Positions 16,357 to 24,901 of a stretch of 50,996 nucleotides of DNA are shown piece by piece (position 1 is the first letter of the stretch; every line of letters starts with the position of its first letter). The DNA is from JAYWDA01 sp043747555 (GTDB taxonomy: Bacteria; Bdellovibrionota; Bdellovibrionia; Bdellovibrionales; Bdellovibrionaceae), in assembly GCA_043747555.1 (NCBI GenBank), contig JAYTOY010000013.1, positions 1 to 50,996 on the forward strand. The letters run 5' to 3'. The notes beneath the pieces were generated by a model, which was given only the letters and a program-made list of their open reading frames with translations, was not told the origin of the DNA and did no database searches. Both the position numbers and the translations under genes were made by a program.

Positions 16357-18174
16357 TTATTAGTGCTGTTGTCATTCTCTTTTCCTTTTCTGGCGCGTGC
16401 TGACTTAATCCCCGACACCGAAATTCAAAAAGTTTCTGAAAGCGTTCAGTGGCGAAGACTTTTGCACTACAAAAAAAACCTGTTCGGCCAAAGTCGTTCG
16501 GCCTTGCAAGGATCCAATTATTTTCTGGCAGACGATGGGGCATCGGACCCATTCACAGAGCTGAAGGCCAGCGTTGAAAATTTATTTCAAAAAAAAATAA
16601 ATCTGCAATGCGAATACTTGGCCCGCACTGAATTTATTCTTAGAACCTGGCCAAAGCTCGCTGACAAAGCTATCCCCTGTGAGTTTTATAATAATTGGAA
16701 AGAGAAGCTTGGGACGAAAAAAGCTTCATTGATTTTTGCCACCAGTTATTTAAATAACGCAGCCTCAAGTTTTGGCCATATCTTCTTAAGATTAGAAAAT
16801 CCAAAAAACATTTTACGTGGAGAGCTTTTAGATTACGGAGTTAATTTTTCGGCGCGAACGGAAAATACTTTGGGCGCGCTCTACGCGTTGTATGGACTAA
16901 CAGGATATTTCCCGGGTCGCTTTGCACTGCTGCCATATCATCAGCTGATCAAAGAGTACACCAACCTTGAGGGTCGCGACCTTTGGGAATATCAATTGAA
17001 CTTAACGGAACAAGAAATTGATCGTCTGCTGAGATATTTATTCGAGATGGAAAAAACTTACATTGATTACTATTTCCTGGATGATAACTGTTCTTTTCAA
17101 GTGATGTGGGCCCTGCAAATCATTCGGCCTGAACTTAATTTGGTGCATGACGAAGAACCTTGGATGATTCCCTTGGACACGATAAAAATAGCTCAACGGG
17201 CAAACTTGGTTGAATCAAAAAAATATCGCCCTTCGCTGATTCGAGAATGGCAAACCCGGTTTCAAGCTTTGACGTCGGCTGAAAAGACCGAGCTCCGTCA
17301 AGTCATCAAAGAAGAAGGTGAAAAAATACTATCTGAAAACCCCGCCGTTATCGAGTCTGCTCAAGTTTACACAGATCTTAAAGCGGACGAAAACCTGGAA
17401 AGAAGAAAGGAAAAAAGTTTTAGGCTGTCTCGGCAGCGAGCAAAACTTCCTTTAAGTTCAGAATTAAAAATCCCGCAGCCCTTGGTTTCTCCGGAAGAAA
17501 CTCACGATTCATCAAGTATAGGCTTAAGCCATGGCAGTCTTGATAAGCAATCTTATCAAAGTCTTCACCTAGAAGGCGCCTTTCATTCCTGGCTGAGTGA
17601 CGATACGGGTGTCTCTCCATACAGTGAATTAAAACTTTTAAATTTTGAAATTCGAAAATACCAAAGCCAGTTAAGGTTAGAAAAAGCAGTCCTTCTAAAA
17701 ATTCTTTCGACCCAAAGTATTGATCAGTTTTTTCAGCCAGTCAGTTGGGGGGTTGAGGCCACCTATGAGCATTATTTGCTAGCGCCTGAAATCGATCGTC
17801 CCTTAGCAAAAGGACAAGTCGGATACTCGGTGGACCCTGTTAACGGAACTCGTCTGATGGGGTTTGTTTATGCTGGCGTCAGTCGAAATTTTGAAGAAAA
17901 GATCAGCGGTTTGTACGGTGTCGAAGCACGCATCCTAAGTCATCTTCGATCCAACTGGCGTTTGGGTTTGATCGCCCGCAGTGAAGTGCTGTCTAGCAAC
18001 AGTCAGCTTGTTGAAGGAATTTTTGAAAGCACTGCGGATCTGAGCCGTCAATGGGAGCTTCGACTTTACTACAGAACTCAAAATATTTATTCTAACGCCG
18101 TAAAAACGGCGAGCGAAAAATCCGACGATCTTGGGCTGAGTGTTTATCACACTTTTATTCTGCCGGGCTTTTAA
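16330..18174 (+). CDS. DUF4105 (Lnb N-terminal-like) outer-membrane/periplasmic protein
   Basis: A 614-residue exported protein with a signal peptide cleaved near ARA (residue 25). Residues about 120-260 carry the DUF4105 hallmarks: ATSYLNNAASSFGHIFLRL with a conserved His, and YYFLDDNCSF with a conserved Cys, a permuted papain-like pair. The C-terminal half alternates polar and hydrophobic residues and ends in Phe, as outer-membrane beta-barrels do. The biochemical role is not established. The start codon lies in the loop of an inverted repeat and has no ribosome site. Confidence 0.85.
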   Translation: MVSKVRSGFLLVLLSFSFPFLARADLIPDTEIQKVSESVQWRRLLHYKKNLFGQSRSALQGSNYFLADDGASDPFTELKASVENLFQKKINLQCEYLARTEFILRTWPKLADKAIPCEFYNNWKEKLGTKKASLIFATSYLNNAASSFGHIFLRLENPKNILRGELLDYGVNFSARTENTLGALYALYGLTGYFPGRFALLPYHQLIKEYTNLEGRDLWEYQLNLTEQEIDRLLRYLFEMEKTYIDYYFLDDNCSFQVMWALQIIRPELNLVHDEEPWMIPLDTIKIAQRANLVESKKYRPSLIREWQTRFQALTSAEKTELRQVIKEEGEKILSENPAVIESAQVYTDLKADENLERRKEKSFRLSRQRAKLPLSSELKIPQPLVSPEETHDSSSIGLSHGSLDKQSYQSLHLEGAFHSWLSDDTGVSPYSELKLLNFEIRKYQSQLRLEKAVLLKILSTQSIDQFFQPVSWGVEATYEHYLLAPEIDRPLAKGQVGYSVDPVNGTRLMGFVYAGVSRNFEEKISGLYGVEARILSHLRSNWRLGLIARSEVLSSNSQLVEGIFESTADLSRQWELRLYYRTQNIYSNAVKTASEKSDDLGLSVYHTFILPGF

Positions 18175-18225
18175 TCAGGCGCTCTGATCTTGACTTTCAG
18201 GGCTGTATGGATTGGGCTAAGGGGC

Positions 18226-19221
18226 ATGAAGCGACATTTTTCTTTAGTATTTGAAGAGGCTCAGTTTACTTGGTTGGATTTATTAGATCCGACAGAGAAA
18301 GATTTAATCGAGCTCTCAAAAAAATATGATATCGATAAAGCCTCATTGCGCTCTTGTATGGATCCTGAACACCTACCGAAAATTGAAAAGGGCAAAGATT
18401 ACCTTTACCTAATTTTTCGCTACTTCGACGAGCAAAGCCCGAATCAAGCCAACACTGTGCAAGAATTAACACGGAAAATGGTGTTTTTTTGGAGTGGTAA
18501 ATTTTTAATTACGATTCACCGTAAAGATGTTCCCGCCATGGCTGAAATTCGGAAAAAATGGTCGGTGCTACCAAAAGATCCCAGCACTCAGCAGGATGTT
18601 CCTTGGCCTGCGGAAGCTCCAAGACAAATTCTTTTCGAAATCCTAGATTTTATTTCAAGCTCTTTTCAAAAACCTTTGGCAGATGCTAATGACCTGCTCA
18701 ATGATTTAGAAATGAGTATTTTTGAAACGGCGGGGACATCGGCGTTTCAAATGGAAAAGGCCTATTATTTAAAGCGGCAGGCCTCGATCATCAAAAGGAT
18801 CATTCGTGGCAGTGTTGATGTGATCATCCGCTTTCAAAATGAATCCCAGCAAATTAAATTAACCTCCATTAAAGAGTTGATGGAAAAAAATGGGTTTTAC
18901 GCAGAAGAACTGGGTGATAACACCACAGGTTTAATGAATTTATATCTTTCGATGTCATCGCAGCGGACCAATGAAGCCTCCCATCGAACCAATGAAATTG
19001 TCCGAGTGCTCACGGTGGTTTCTTTGTTTTTTTTACCGCTGAATTTTATTGCTGGTATTTACGGAATGAATTTCGAAAATATGCCCGAACTTAAATGGGC
19101 CCATGGTTATTATGCAGCTTTGCTTTTGATGCTGGGTGTAGCTGTCGGTTTATATTCATGGTTTAGGTACAAAGGCTGGCTTCGATCAGTGATGCCAACA
19201 GCTAAAGATAAGCCTCAGTAA
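18226..19221 (+). CDS. corA: CorA-family magnesium/divalent cation transporter
   Basis: A 331-residue inner-membrane channel. The cytoplasmic part begins FEEAQFTWLDLLDPTEKDL; the C-terminus has the two CorA helices with the signature YGMN (Gly280-Met281-Asn282) and the following FENMPEL loop. Mg2+ is the usual substrate; Co2+, Ni2+ or Zn2+ variants share the motif. ATG at 18226 is the most natural N-terminus, but AAGGGG lies only one base before it, so a start at the in-frame TTG 18190 is possible. The 3' end overlaps the convergent isocitrate dehydrogenase gene by 20 bases. Confidence 0.92.
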   Translation: MKRHFSLVFEEAQFTWLDLLDPTEKDLIELSKKYDIDKASLRSCMDPEHLPKIEKGKDYLYLIFRYFDEQSPNQANTVQELTRKMVFFWSGKFLITIHRKDVPAMAEIRKKWSVLPKDPSTQQDVPWPAEAPRQILFEILDFISSSFQKPLADANDLLNDLEMSIFETAGTSAFQMEKAYYLKRQASIIKRIIRGSVDVIIRFQNESQQIKLTSIKELMEKNGFYAEELGDNTTGLMNLYLSMSSQRTNEASHRTNEIVRVLTVVSLFFLPLNFIAGIYGMNFENMPELKWAHGYYAALLLMLGVAVGLYSWFRYKGWLRSVMPTAKDKPQ

Positions 19222-20209
19222 GTTTCCGAATGATTGCTTTTGTAAACAGCTGAGTGTTGCCCTTGCCACCTAAATCCGCCGTGCAACAAGACAAATCCTG
19301 CAAACAGGCCATCATGGCTTTTAGAATGACGTCAGCTTTTTGATTTTCACTAATGTGTTGTAAAAGCATAACTGCACTTTGCAAAAGGGCTATCGGGTTA
19401 GCTTTATTTTGACCGGCAATATCTGGAGCAGATCCATGCACGGCCTCGAAAATCGCAGCTTTTTCGCCAATGTTCGCACCAGGAACAATTCCTAAGCCGC
19501 CAACCAGGCCAGCACATAAATCGCTTAAGATATCGCCGTACAGATTTTCAGTGATTATCACTTCGAATTGTTCAGGCCTAGTCACTAACTGCATGCAGCA
19601 GTTGTCGATGATGACATCGCGTGTTTCTATTTCTGGAAATTCTTTTCCGACAGACAAACAGGTGTCTAAAAATAAACCGTCGGTCATTTTCATAATATTG
19701 GCTTTATGAACGATCGCCACTTTTTTACGACCGGTTTTTCTAGCAAGCTCATAGCCGTATCTGGCGATTCGCTCGGAACCTTTCCGAGTGATGCGTTTAA
19801 CACTCTCGGCGGTGTCTGGATCCACCATGCGCTCGATGCCAGCATAAAGATCTTCGGTGTTTTCGCGGACAATGGTTAGATCGACCTGGTTATTAACGCA
19901 TCGAACGGCTGGTAAACTTTTAACCGGGCGAACATTCGCGTACAGATCAAATTTTTGCCGAAGCGAAACATTGATCGAGCGATGACCGCTGCCAATAGGT
20001 GTTGTCGTCGGGCCCTTAATGGCTAATTTATTTTTATCAATGGACGCCAAGGTCGAAGCGGGCAAAAGTTCGCCAAATTTTCTTAATGCCACTTCGCCGG
20101 CATCATGAAAGTCATATTCAAATGGGGCTTTTACAGTTTGTAAGATTTCAATCACAGAATTCATGACTTCGGGACCGATGCCATCACCTGGAATTACAGT
20201 CAGTCTCAT
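19202..20209 (-). CDS. NAD-type isocitrate dehydrogenase
   Basis: A 335-residue TCA-cycle enzyme converting isocitrate to 2-oxoglutarate. Motifs: VIPGDGIGPEV, IKGPTTTPIG, SINVSLRQKFDLYANVRP with the isocitrate-type Ser and Asn, the long RENTEDLYAGIE, the Asp metal ligands in NLYGDILSDL, and the cofactor loop HGSAPDIAG. The short length and these motifs match the monomer type related to isopropylmalate and mitochondrial NAD-IDH, not the long E. coli NADP enzyme. It follows the small secreted-protein gene by two bases with no ribosome site of its own, so reinitiation is likely. Confidence 0.92.
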   Translation of the reverse strand: MRLTVIPGDGIGPEVMNSVIEILQTVKAPFEYDFHDAGEVALRKFGELLPASTLASIDKNKLAIKGPTTTPIGSGHRSINVSLRQKFDLYANVRPVKSLPAVRCVNNQVDLTIVRENTEDLYAGIERMVDPDTAESVKRITRKGSERIARYGYELARKTGRKKVAIVHKANIMKMTDGLFLDTCLSVGKEFPEIETRDVIIDNCCMQLVTRPEQFEVIITENLYGDILSDLCAGLVGGLGIVPGANIGEKAAIFEAVHGSAPDIAGQNKANPIALLQSAVMLLQHISENQKADVILKAMMACLQDLSCCTADLGGKGNTQLFTKAIIRKLTEAYL

Positions 20210-20211
20210 AA

Positions 20212-20568
20212 TTATAACTTACAGTTAACAGAAACAGAGCGACCATTTCCAAAAATCATTTGGGTATGAGCATTTTTTCCGCCTGTGATATCGGCATGAC
20301 TGTCGGCACTAATACCGCTGGGATTATGGTAAAGATTCACGATTAAAATGCCTTGATGTAAAGCGATCATCATATCGACTTCGGAAATCACAGCAAGCTT
20401 TGGAAAAATCATACCGCCATGCTTGTCAGTTGAACTATCAATGCCGACCTCTGTCTCTGTGACAGCGCTATCAACAACTTCTGAAATCTCGCAAGTCACA
20501 TGAAGGGGAGTCGTTTGCGCGAATGCAGTAGAAGCAAAAATCAAAACGACCAGCAGCAAAGACTTCAT
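20212..20568 (-). CDS. Small secreted protein
   Basis: A 118-residue protein with ribosome site AAGGAG five bases before the ATG. A clear signal peptide (MKSLLLVVLIFASTAFA) is followed by a 100-residue mature domain with two cysteines and a beta-rich look (HVTCEISEV, LHQGILIVNLYHNPSG, SVSVNCKL). No family recognised. It is the first gene of a two-gene unit with isocitrate dehydrogenase, an odd pairing of a periplasmic and a cytosolic product. Confidence 0.8.
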   Translation of the reverse strand: MKSLLLVVLIFASTAFAQTTPLHVTCEISEVVDSAVTETEVGIDSSTDKHGGMIFPKLAVISEVDMMIALHQGILIVNLYHNPSGISADSHADITGGKNAHTQMIFGNGRSVSVNCKL

Positions 20569-20629
20569 AAATTCTCCTTGTTAATTAAGACCCTCTATTT
20601 CGTATTGCAGTTGTAAGAGGTCGTCAATC

Positions 20630-20867
20630 CGATCCCATTTCGCGCGCGGCCTGGAGAGAGGAGGGCTTCTCAAGCTCTCTTCCAGTGGAAGGTGGGATGT
20701 GGGGTGGGCGTGTGGGCCACAAGGTTGCTACGAGAGTAGCTAGGGCCCGACATGATCTTGCGGTAATGTATTAGCAAGGGTCTTGCCAAGATGAATTGAT
20801 GATTAAATTCAAAGGCTTATAAACCTGGTGCGAAATATTCACAGGCTCGCACCTGATTTTTTATAAG
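20630..20867 (+). ncRNA. Candidate structured noncoding RNA, family not recognised
   Basis: The 549-base gap 20569-21117 has no plausible gene, but 20630-20867 is GC-rich and dense in helices. ATCCCA (20632-20637) pairs with TGGGAT (20693-20698). Inside it, CTGGA+GAGAG (20651-20660) pairs with CTCTC+TCCAG (20675-20685). GGGCC (20714-20718) pairs with GGCCC (20744-20748) around GCTAC-GAGA-GTAGC (20727-20740), a GNRA tetraloop. ATCTTG (20755-20760) pairs with CAAGAT (20787-20792) around GCAAG-GGT-CTTGC (20774-20786). It ends in a terminator. I checked by eye for tmRNA, SRP RNA, RNase P and c-di-GMP-I motifs and found none; 6S RNA cannot be excluded. The 5' end is a guess. Bases 20868-21117 hold nothing recognised apart from the next gene's ribosome site. 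Confidence 0.55.
20816..20867 (+). terminator. Intrinsic terminator ending the candidate RNA
   Basis: GGTGCGA (20827-20833) pairs with TCGCACC (20847-20853), followed by six T residues (20857-20862). CTTATAAA (20816-20823) and TTTATAAG (20860-20867) extend the stem. The T-run is on the plus strand, fixing the direction. Confidence 0.8.
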
Positions 20868-21117
20868 GTTTGGTGGCTTTTTGGCCAGTCTCAGAATGGG
20901 CCTAGAACGGTCCTTTTGGATGTCAAAAGTTTAGACACCACTTTGCTCCGTCATTTCATAGACTTATCTGTATTTTTAAGAATTATTGGCTAGCAAACCA
21001 GAAAAGTGTCCTGAACTGAGGCGCCCCAGTGCATCCAAAATAATAAGTAAATTCAGTATTTTAGAAAAATCTCAGAATGGAGCTTATCTTGTAATAGATA
21101 AAGCCAGGAGGTCTGTT

Positions 21118-21723
21118 TTGAAACTGACTCAAATCATCATCGCGACACTCGGCTTTGCAACACTGATGGGATGTTCTCAAAAATCTCCTGATTCTTGCGG
21201 GTTTGTACAAAATAGTTCCGGCGAAAGAATTTCTTGGAAAAACGAAGTGCCCATTCACCTAACGATGCACAGTTCTATTCCTGTCGAGTATCGCGGCGCT
21301 GTCATCACCGCGGCTGAAAAGTGGAATCGGGCCTTGGGTAAAAATATGATTCTTATTGAAAACTCAGTTTCTGATGGAATTAACTCGGCTGCAAAAGACG
21401 GTCAGAGTGTGATCTACATGAGCAATACTTGGGAAGCTGATAAAGCGTCTGAGCAAGGTCGCACCTCTATCTACTGGATTGGTGACCGCATCACTGAAAC
21501 TGATATCAAATTAAACGGCCAAAATTTTCAGTTTTACTGGCAAAGCGCCTCTCAGACGCAAGGGGTAAATATCGAAGCTTTGGTCATGCATGAAATGGGT
21601 CATGTGCTAGGATTGAAACACAAAGACACTGAGAGCAGTGTGATGCAGACTTATTTAGCTAATAATTCAGATCGCACCCGCGTGGGTGAGACCGATATCG
21701 AAGCTTTAAAATGTGAATACTAG
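21118..21723 (+). CDS. Metzincin/matrixin-like metalloprotease lipoprotein (paralogue 1)
   Basis: A 201-residue protein. Start TTG at 21118 is chosen because a perfect AGGAGG lies six bases upstream and the signal peptide begins here; the frame runs 132 bases further without sense. Lipobox LMGC gives Cys19. The zinc site HEMGHVLGLKH (His158, Glu159, His162, His168) and the Met-turn SVMQ are complete, as in matrixins. The N-terminal SCGFVQNSSGERISWK and the C-terminal KCEY recur in the protein encoded at 30124-30774. Expected to be a zinc endopeptidase tethered to a membrane. Confidence 0.9.
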   Translation: MKLTQIIIATLGFATLMGCSQKSPDSCGFVQNSSGERISWKNEVPIHLTMHSSIPVEYRGAVITAAEKWNRALGKNMILIENSVSDGINSAAKDGQSVIYMSNTWEADKASEQGRTSIYWIGDRITETDIKLNGQNFQFYWQSASQTQGVNIEALVMHEMGHVLGLKHKDTESSVMQTYLANNSDRTRVGETDIEALKCEY

Positions 21724-21803
21724 GTAATTTTTTTAGATCAGCTTAATAAAGTTGTGGGATTTTTTAAATACGCTCTAGACTTAAAGATATTAAGGAGTTT
21801 TCA

Positions 21804-22064
21804 ATGAAAGCAGTGACAGCCGATTCGACAGCCAATTTACAAGCCACTCTACCTAAAGACACAGAACTTCAGGTTTCCGGTGCATGGAATTCTGAAAATA
21901 ATGATGTCATTGTGCGCTCATATCATGAAATGGCCGATCACACTGTCGTTGAAACCGATTTGCTGTCAGAATTTAATACGAATTTAAAATTATTGGCCGA
22001 GCTTCAAGGTCGCATGTCTTTTGTCATGAAAGAAGTCCGCTACGTTCTTAAGTTAAACCTTTAA
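21804..22064 (+). CDS. Small hypothetical protein
   Basis: An 86-residue soluble protein preceded by AAGGAG. Mixed alpha/beta composition with no signal peptide or cysteine; no family recognised. It is 80 bases after the metzincin gene and overlaps the convergent AI-2E permease gene by 12 bases at the 3' end. Confidence 0.7.
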   Translation: MKAVTADSTANLQATLPKDTELQVSGAWNSENNDVIVRSYHEMADHTVVETDLLSEFNTNLKLLAELQGRMSFVMKEVRYVLKLNL

Positions 22065-23135
22065 TGCATCGGATTCTTTTTCCATTCGGCGGTGTTCATC
22101 CACAACAGTTTCACCTAAAAAAGGTTTCAACCAAATTTTCTCAATGACCGGATAGGATGCAACCACCGGTAAAATTGAAATAGCACCTTCAATCCCCGCT
22201 AAAAATCCTGCGGCCAAAGTCGCTAATAAAACAGTAATGCCCGAAATTCTTAAACGATTCCCATAAACCATGGGGGCAATTAAATAATTCTCCAAAGCAT
22301 GGTAAGCGATATATAAAAGAAAGACATACAAAGGTGTGATGCTAGAGACTCGAAACGCAAAAAGCATGGCTGGAAAAACCGCTAAAACAAATCCTAAGAC
22401 GGGAAGCACATCAAAAATCCCTGCTAAAACGGCTAAGAGTAAAGCCCCTGGAACTTTCAAGGCTGACAAAACAACAAAAGAAAAAACAAAAGATAAAAGT
22501 GACGTAATAAATTGTCCCGAAGCATAAGCAAAAATGATGTCTGAAACTTCATGGAAGGTCAGGCGAATTTTTGCTCGCCGGGTCAGCGAAAAAAAGGCCG
22601 TCGACCATTTGATCACTCTTTCTCCATCAGCCACTAAGTAAACGGCAAAAACTAAAATTAAAAATAATTCGCTTAAACCCCCTAATGCCGCCGTACCAAC
22701 CCCATAAAAGTGGCTAAAATTATAATTTGTAGGGAGCAAAGCCTGACGGGTCATATTTTGTTCGATCAGAGGCCTCAGGGGACTGTGGGGATCAACTGAA
22801 TTTAAAAGATCGGTTCGCAGCTGGGGTAGGTGATCCATAAAAGCAGTGAATTCATCCATCATTTGCGGAATCAGTGCACCAAAGATAGTGATGATAATTA
22901 GGATTAATCCCAACGTCATGATCATCAAAGCTAGCCACCGCGGAACCTTGTGATTTTCCATCCATGTGATCACCGGAGTCAAAGCGACAGCGATGAGCCC
23001 ACCGATAAAAAGTGGCATCATCATGGGCGCTAAAGTTTCCAAAGTGTGAACAAGAAGCAGAGTGATAAGAATCTTAATAATTGTCGAGACAGGAAGTTTT
23101 ACATCCAATGATAGGTTTGTTTTTTCTGTGTCCAA
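22053..23135 (-). CDS. AI-2E/PerM family permease
   Basis: A 360-residue multi-pass membrane protein of the UPF0118 family. It has the paired helices at residues 15-80 (PLFIGGLIAVALTPVITWME), a soluble central helical hairpin around residues 100-150, and the clustered C-terminal helices (GALLLAVLAGIFDVLPVLG, YHALENYLIAPMVYGNRL). Family members include the AI-2 exporter TqsA and Na+(Li+)/H+ antiporters, so the substrate is open. The start is TTG with GAGGGGG six bases upstream. Confidence 0.9.
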   Translation of the reverse strand: MDTEKTNLSLDVKLPVSTIIKILITLLLVHTLETLAPMMMPLFIGGLIAVALTPVITWMENHKVPRWLALMIMTLGLILIIITIFGALIPQMMDEFTAFMDHLPQLRTDLLNSVDPHSPLRPLIEQNMTRQALLPTNYNFSHFYGVGTAALGGLSELFLILVFAVYLVADGERVIKWSTAFFSLTRRAKIRLTFHEVSDIIFAYASGQFITSLLSFVFSFVVLSALKVPGALLLAVLAGIFDVLPVLGFVLAVFPAMLFAFRVSSITPLYVFLLYIAYHALENYLIAPMVYGNRLRISGITVLLATLAAGFLAGIEGAISILPVVASYPVIEKIWLKPFLGETVVDEHRRMEKESDALKV

Positions 23136-23215
23136 AAAGCCCCCTCAATAATTAGTAACATAAGACTGTTTTATTCACAGAGGTCAAAGTGATTATTTGC
23201 GTTTATTGTAACAAT

Positions 23216-24862
23216 CTATTGCAGGGTCTTTAAAAGGCCTTCCAGATTTTTCTTAGTTCCAGACATCTTTTCCATTTGAATTTCTGGACGGGCCAAATAA
23301 GCCGTTAGTAAGCTTTTGGCTGAGTCTTTTTGTTCTGCACCGATGTAAGCTTTAGCTAATGCATCTACGATCAAAAACTGAATACGGCCCTCAGCTAAAG
23401 GCAGCAGTTTTTCAGCTAATTTTTGAGCCTCTGAAAATTTTTTTTCGGCTAAAAGAAACTTAAGCTGTCTTCTTTCAATATCTGAATTGGAAGGATCAAA
23501 TTTTAGAATCTCTTGAGATAAAAACCGCGCTTCAGCCCACATCTGAGCCTGAGAAAGAATGAGGAGATATCGCAAAGCCGGACCTGTGCGTGAAGCTGGA
23601 ATATGATATTCTTTGCCAATGTCTGCAGCCTGTTGCCATGCTTTTAAACTTTGGTCTGAAGGGGCGCCAGATGATTCGACGAGATCGGCCTTATATTGGG
23701 CCACCAAAAGTTTTTCAAAACCGGTAAATTCACCTAAGGATTCGTTAGCGACAGCCCGTTTCAAAGCTTCAGGATCTTTTAACAATTGGTCAGCTAAAAC
23801 AATACCTTCAGCCGCTATTTTTTGATCATCAGCAGTTTTAGTATCAAGATGACTAAGAAGTTCCACTCGCCAGCTTAGTGACCGTGAGCTTTCTTTTTCC
23901 AATTTTACAGCGCGTCTTAATTCTTCGACATATTCTTTTTTCTTGGTTGGGTCTTTGGCAAAAAGTTCCTGGGCGCGGCTGACTTGAGCGGCTAATAGTT
24001 CAGGAGGAACTGGTGTTACATTTTCTAAATAGGGGATACTTTCAGAAAAAAGGCCACCCGCAAAAAGTCTGCGGCCGATTTGCAGTCGAACTTTTGGATC
24101 CGTCGAAGAAAGGCTCATCAGTTGATTTAAGGGCGTTGGGTCCTTTTCTAAAGTTTCAAAAAAGGGCTTCAAGCGATCTAATGTTTGAAAGTCCATCAGG
24201 CGATCAACTTCGATTTGATCTGCGTTTACAACAATAAAGGTCGGAATGCCCAAAATATTATATTTCTCTGACAGCGGAAAGTTTTCAAATTGATCCACAT
24301 CAATTTTAACTTTGACAGTATTTTTAGTTAACTTTTTAAATTCAGCTGTTTTAAATACTTCTTTTTCATAGCGGATGCATCCTGGGCACCAGCGTGCAGA
24401 AAAATCTAATAGGACCAATTGATTCTTCTTTTTGGCGATAACAAGTGCTTTTTTTAAATCGCCTTCCATAAACCCTGCCGCATCGGTAGAGCCCTTTTTC
24501 TTGGCGTTTTTCAAGTCGGTTAATTTCTGATTTTTACCTTTGATCGAAATATGATGTGTTTCACAAAAAGTAATAGAGTCATCACAAACATAGAGTGTCG
24601 CTTCAGCATTTTTATATTGTTTAGGAACTTTAAATTCAATATGTCGATCTTTAAGGGAACCGGCAAGAATCTCACGGCCATCAACATTTAAACTATTTGG
24701 AGCTTTATCGTTAAAATGAAAGCCGTCTTTAAGATCGGCTGAAAAAATCTGGGGAGTGGTCGCCGTCGTTAGGGCCATTTGGCTTTTTAATTGAATGGGG
24801 CCCGTTGAAAAAGCCTGGGTCGCTACGAATAAAGTAAAAACAAAAAGGAAATTTTGTGTCAT
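23216..24862 (-). CDS. Periplasmic thioredoxin-domain protein with TPR-like tail
   Basis: A 548-residue exported protein with a signal peptide (MTQNFLFVFTLFVATQAFS). Residues about 25-115 look like a DsbD-type N-terminal beta domain. Residues about 130-245 are a thioredoxin fold with the active site SARWCPGCIRYE and the cis-Pro region GIPTFIVV. The remaining 300 residues are helical and TPR-like. It probably reduces or shuttles disulfides in the periplasm. The ATG at 24862 lies inside a perfect 13-bp inverted repeat and lacks a ribosome site; an upstream TTG at 24880 would lie in the other arm. Confidence 0.85.
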   Translation of the reverse strand: MTQNFLFVFTLFVATQAFSTGPIQLKSQMALTTATTPQIFSADLKDGFHFNDKAPNSLNVDGREILAGSLKDRHIEFKVPKQYKNAEATLYVCDDSITFCETHHISIKGKNQKLTDLKNAKKKGSTDAAGFMEGDLKKALVIAKKKNQLVLLDFSARWCPGCIRYEKEVFKTAEFKKLTKNTVKVKIDVDQFENFPLSEKYNILGIPTFIVVNADQIEVDRLMDFQTLDRLKPFFETLEKDPTPLNQLMSLSSTDPKVRLQIGRRLFAGGLFSESIPYLENVTPVPPELLAAQVSRAQELFAKDPTKKKEYVEELRRAVKLEKESSRSLSWRVELLSHLDTKTADDQKIAAEGIVLADQLLKDPEALKRAVANESLGEFTGFEKLLVAQYKADLVESSGAPSDQSLKAWQQAADIGKEYHIPASRTGPALRYLLILSQAQMWAEARFLSQEILKFDPSNSDIERRQLKFLLAEKKFSEAQKLAEKLLPLAEGRIQFLIVDALAKAYIGAEQKDSAKSLLTAYLARPEIQMEKMSGTKKNLEGLLKTLQ

Positions 24863-24883
24863 GGCAAATTCATGACACAAAAT
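24851..24883. repeat. Perfect 13-bp inverted repeat over the thioredoxin-gene start
   Basis: ATTTTGTGTCATG (24851-24863) and CATGACACAAAAT (24871-24883) are exact reverse complements separated by seven bases. The ATG of the downstream gene is part of one arm. No T-run follows in either direction. It could be an operator or a start-codon-masking hairpin. Confidence 0.8.
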
Positions 24884-24901
24884 GAAGAAAACAACTATAA
24901 A

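Noticed and set aside
20630..20867. Identification of the structured RNA as RNase P, tmRNA or SRP RNA
   Set aside because: None of the conserved sequence blocks of these RNAs could be found by eye on either strand.
20975..21030. Possible c-di-GMP-I riboswitch (AGCAAACC near 20983)
   Set aside because: Only a short similarity to the conserved GCAAACC element; the second conserved element and the expected helices are missing.
20986..21117. N-terminal extension of the first metzincin lipoprotein
   Set aside because: The extension has no ribosome site and would place the signal peptide and lipobox in the interior; the TTG at 21118 has a perfect AGGAGG.
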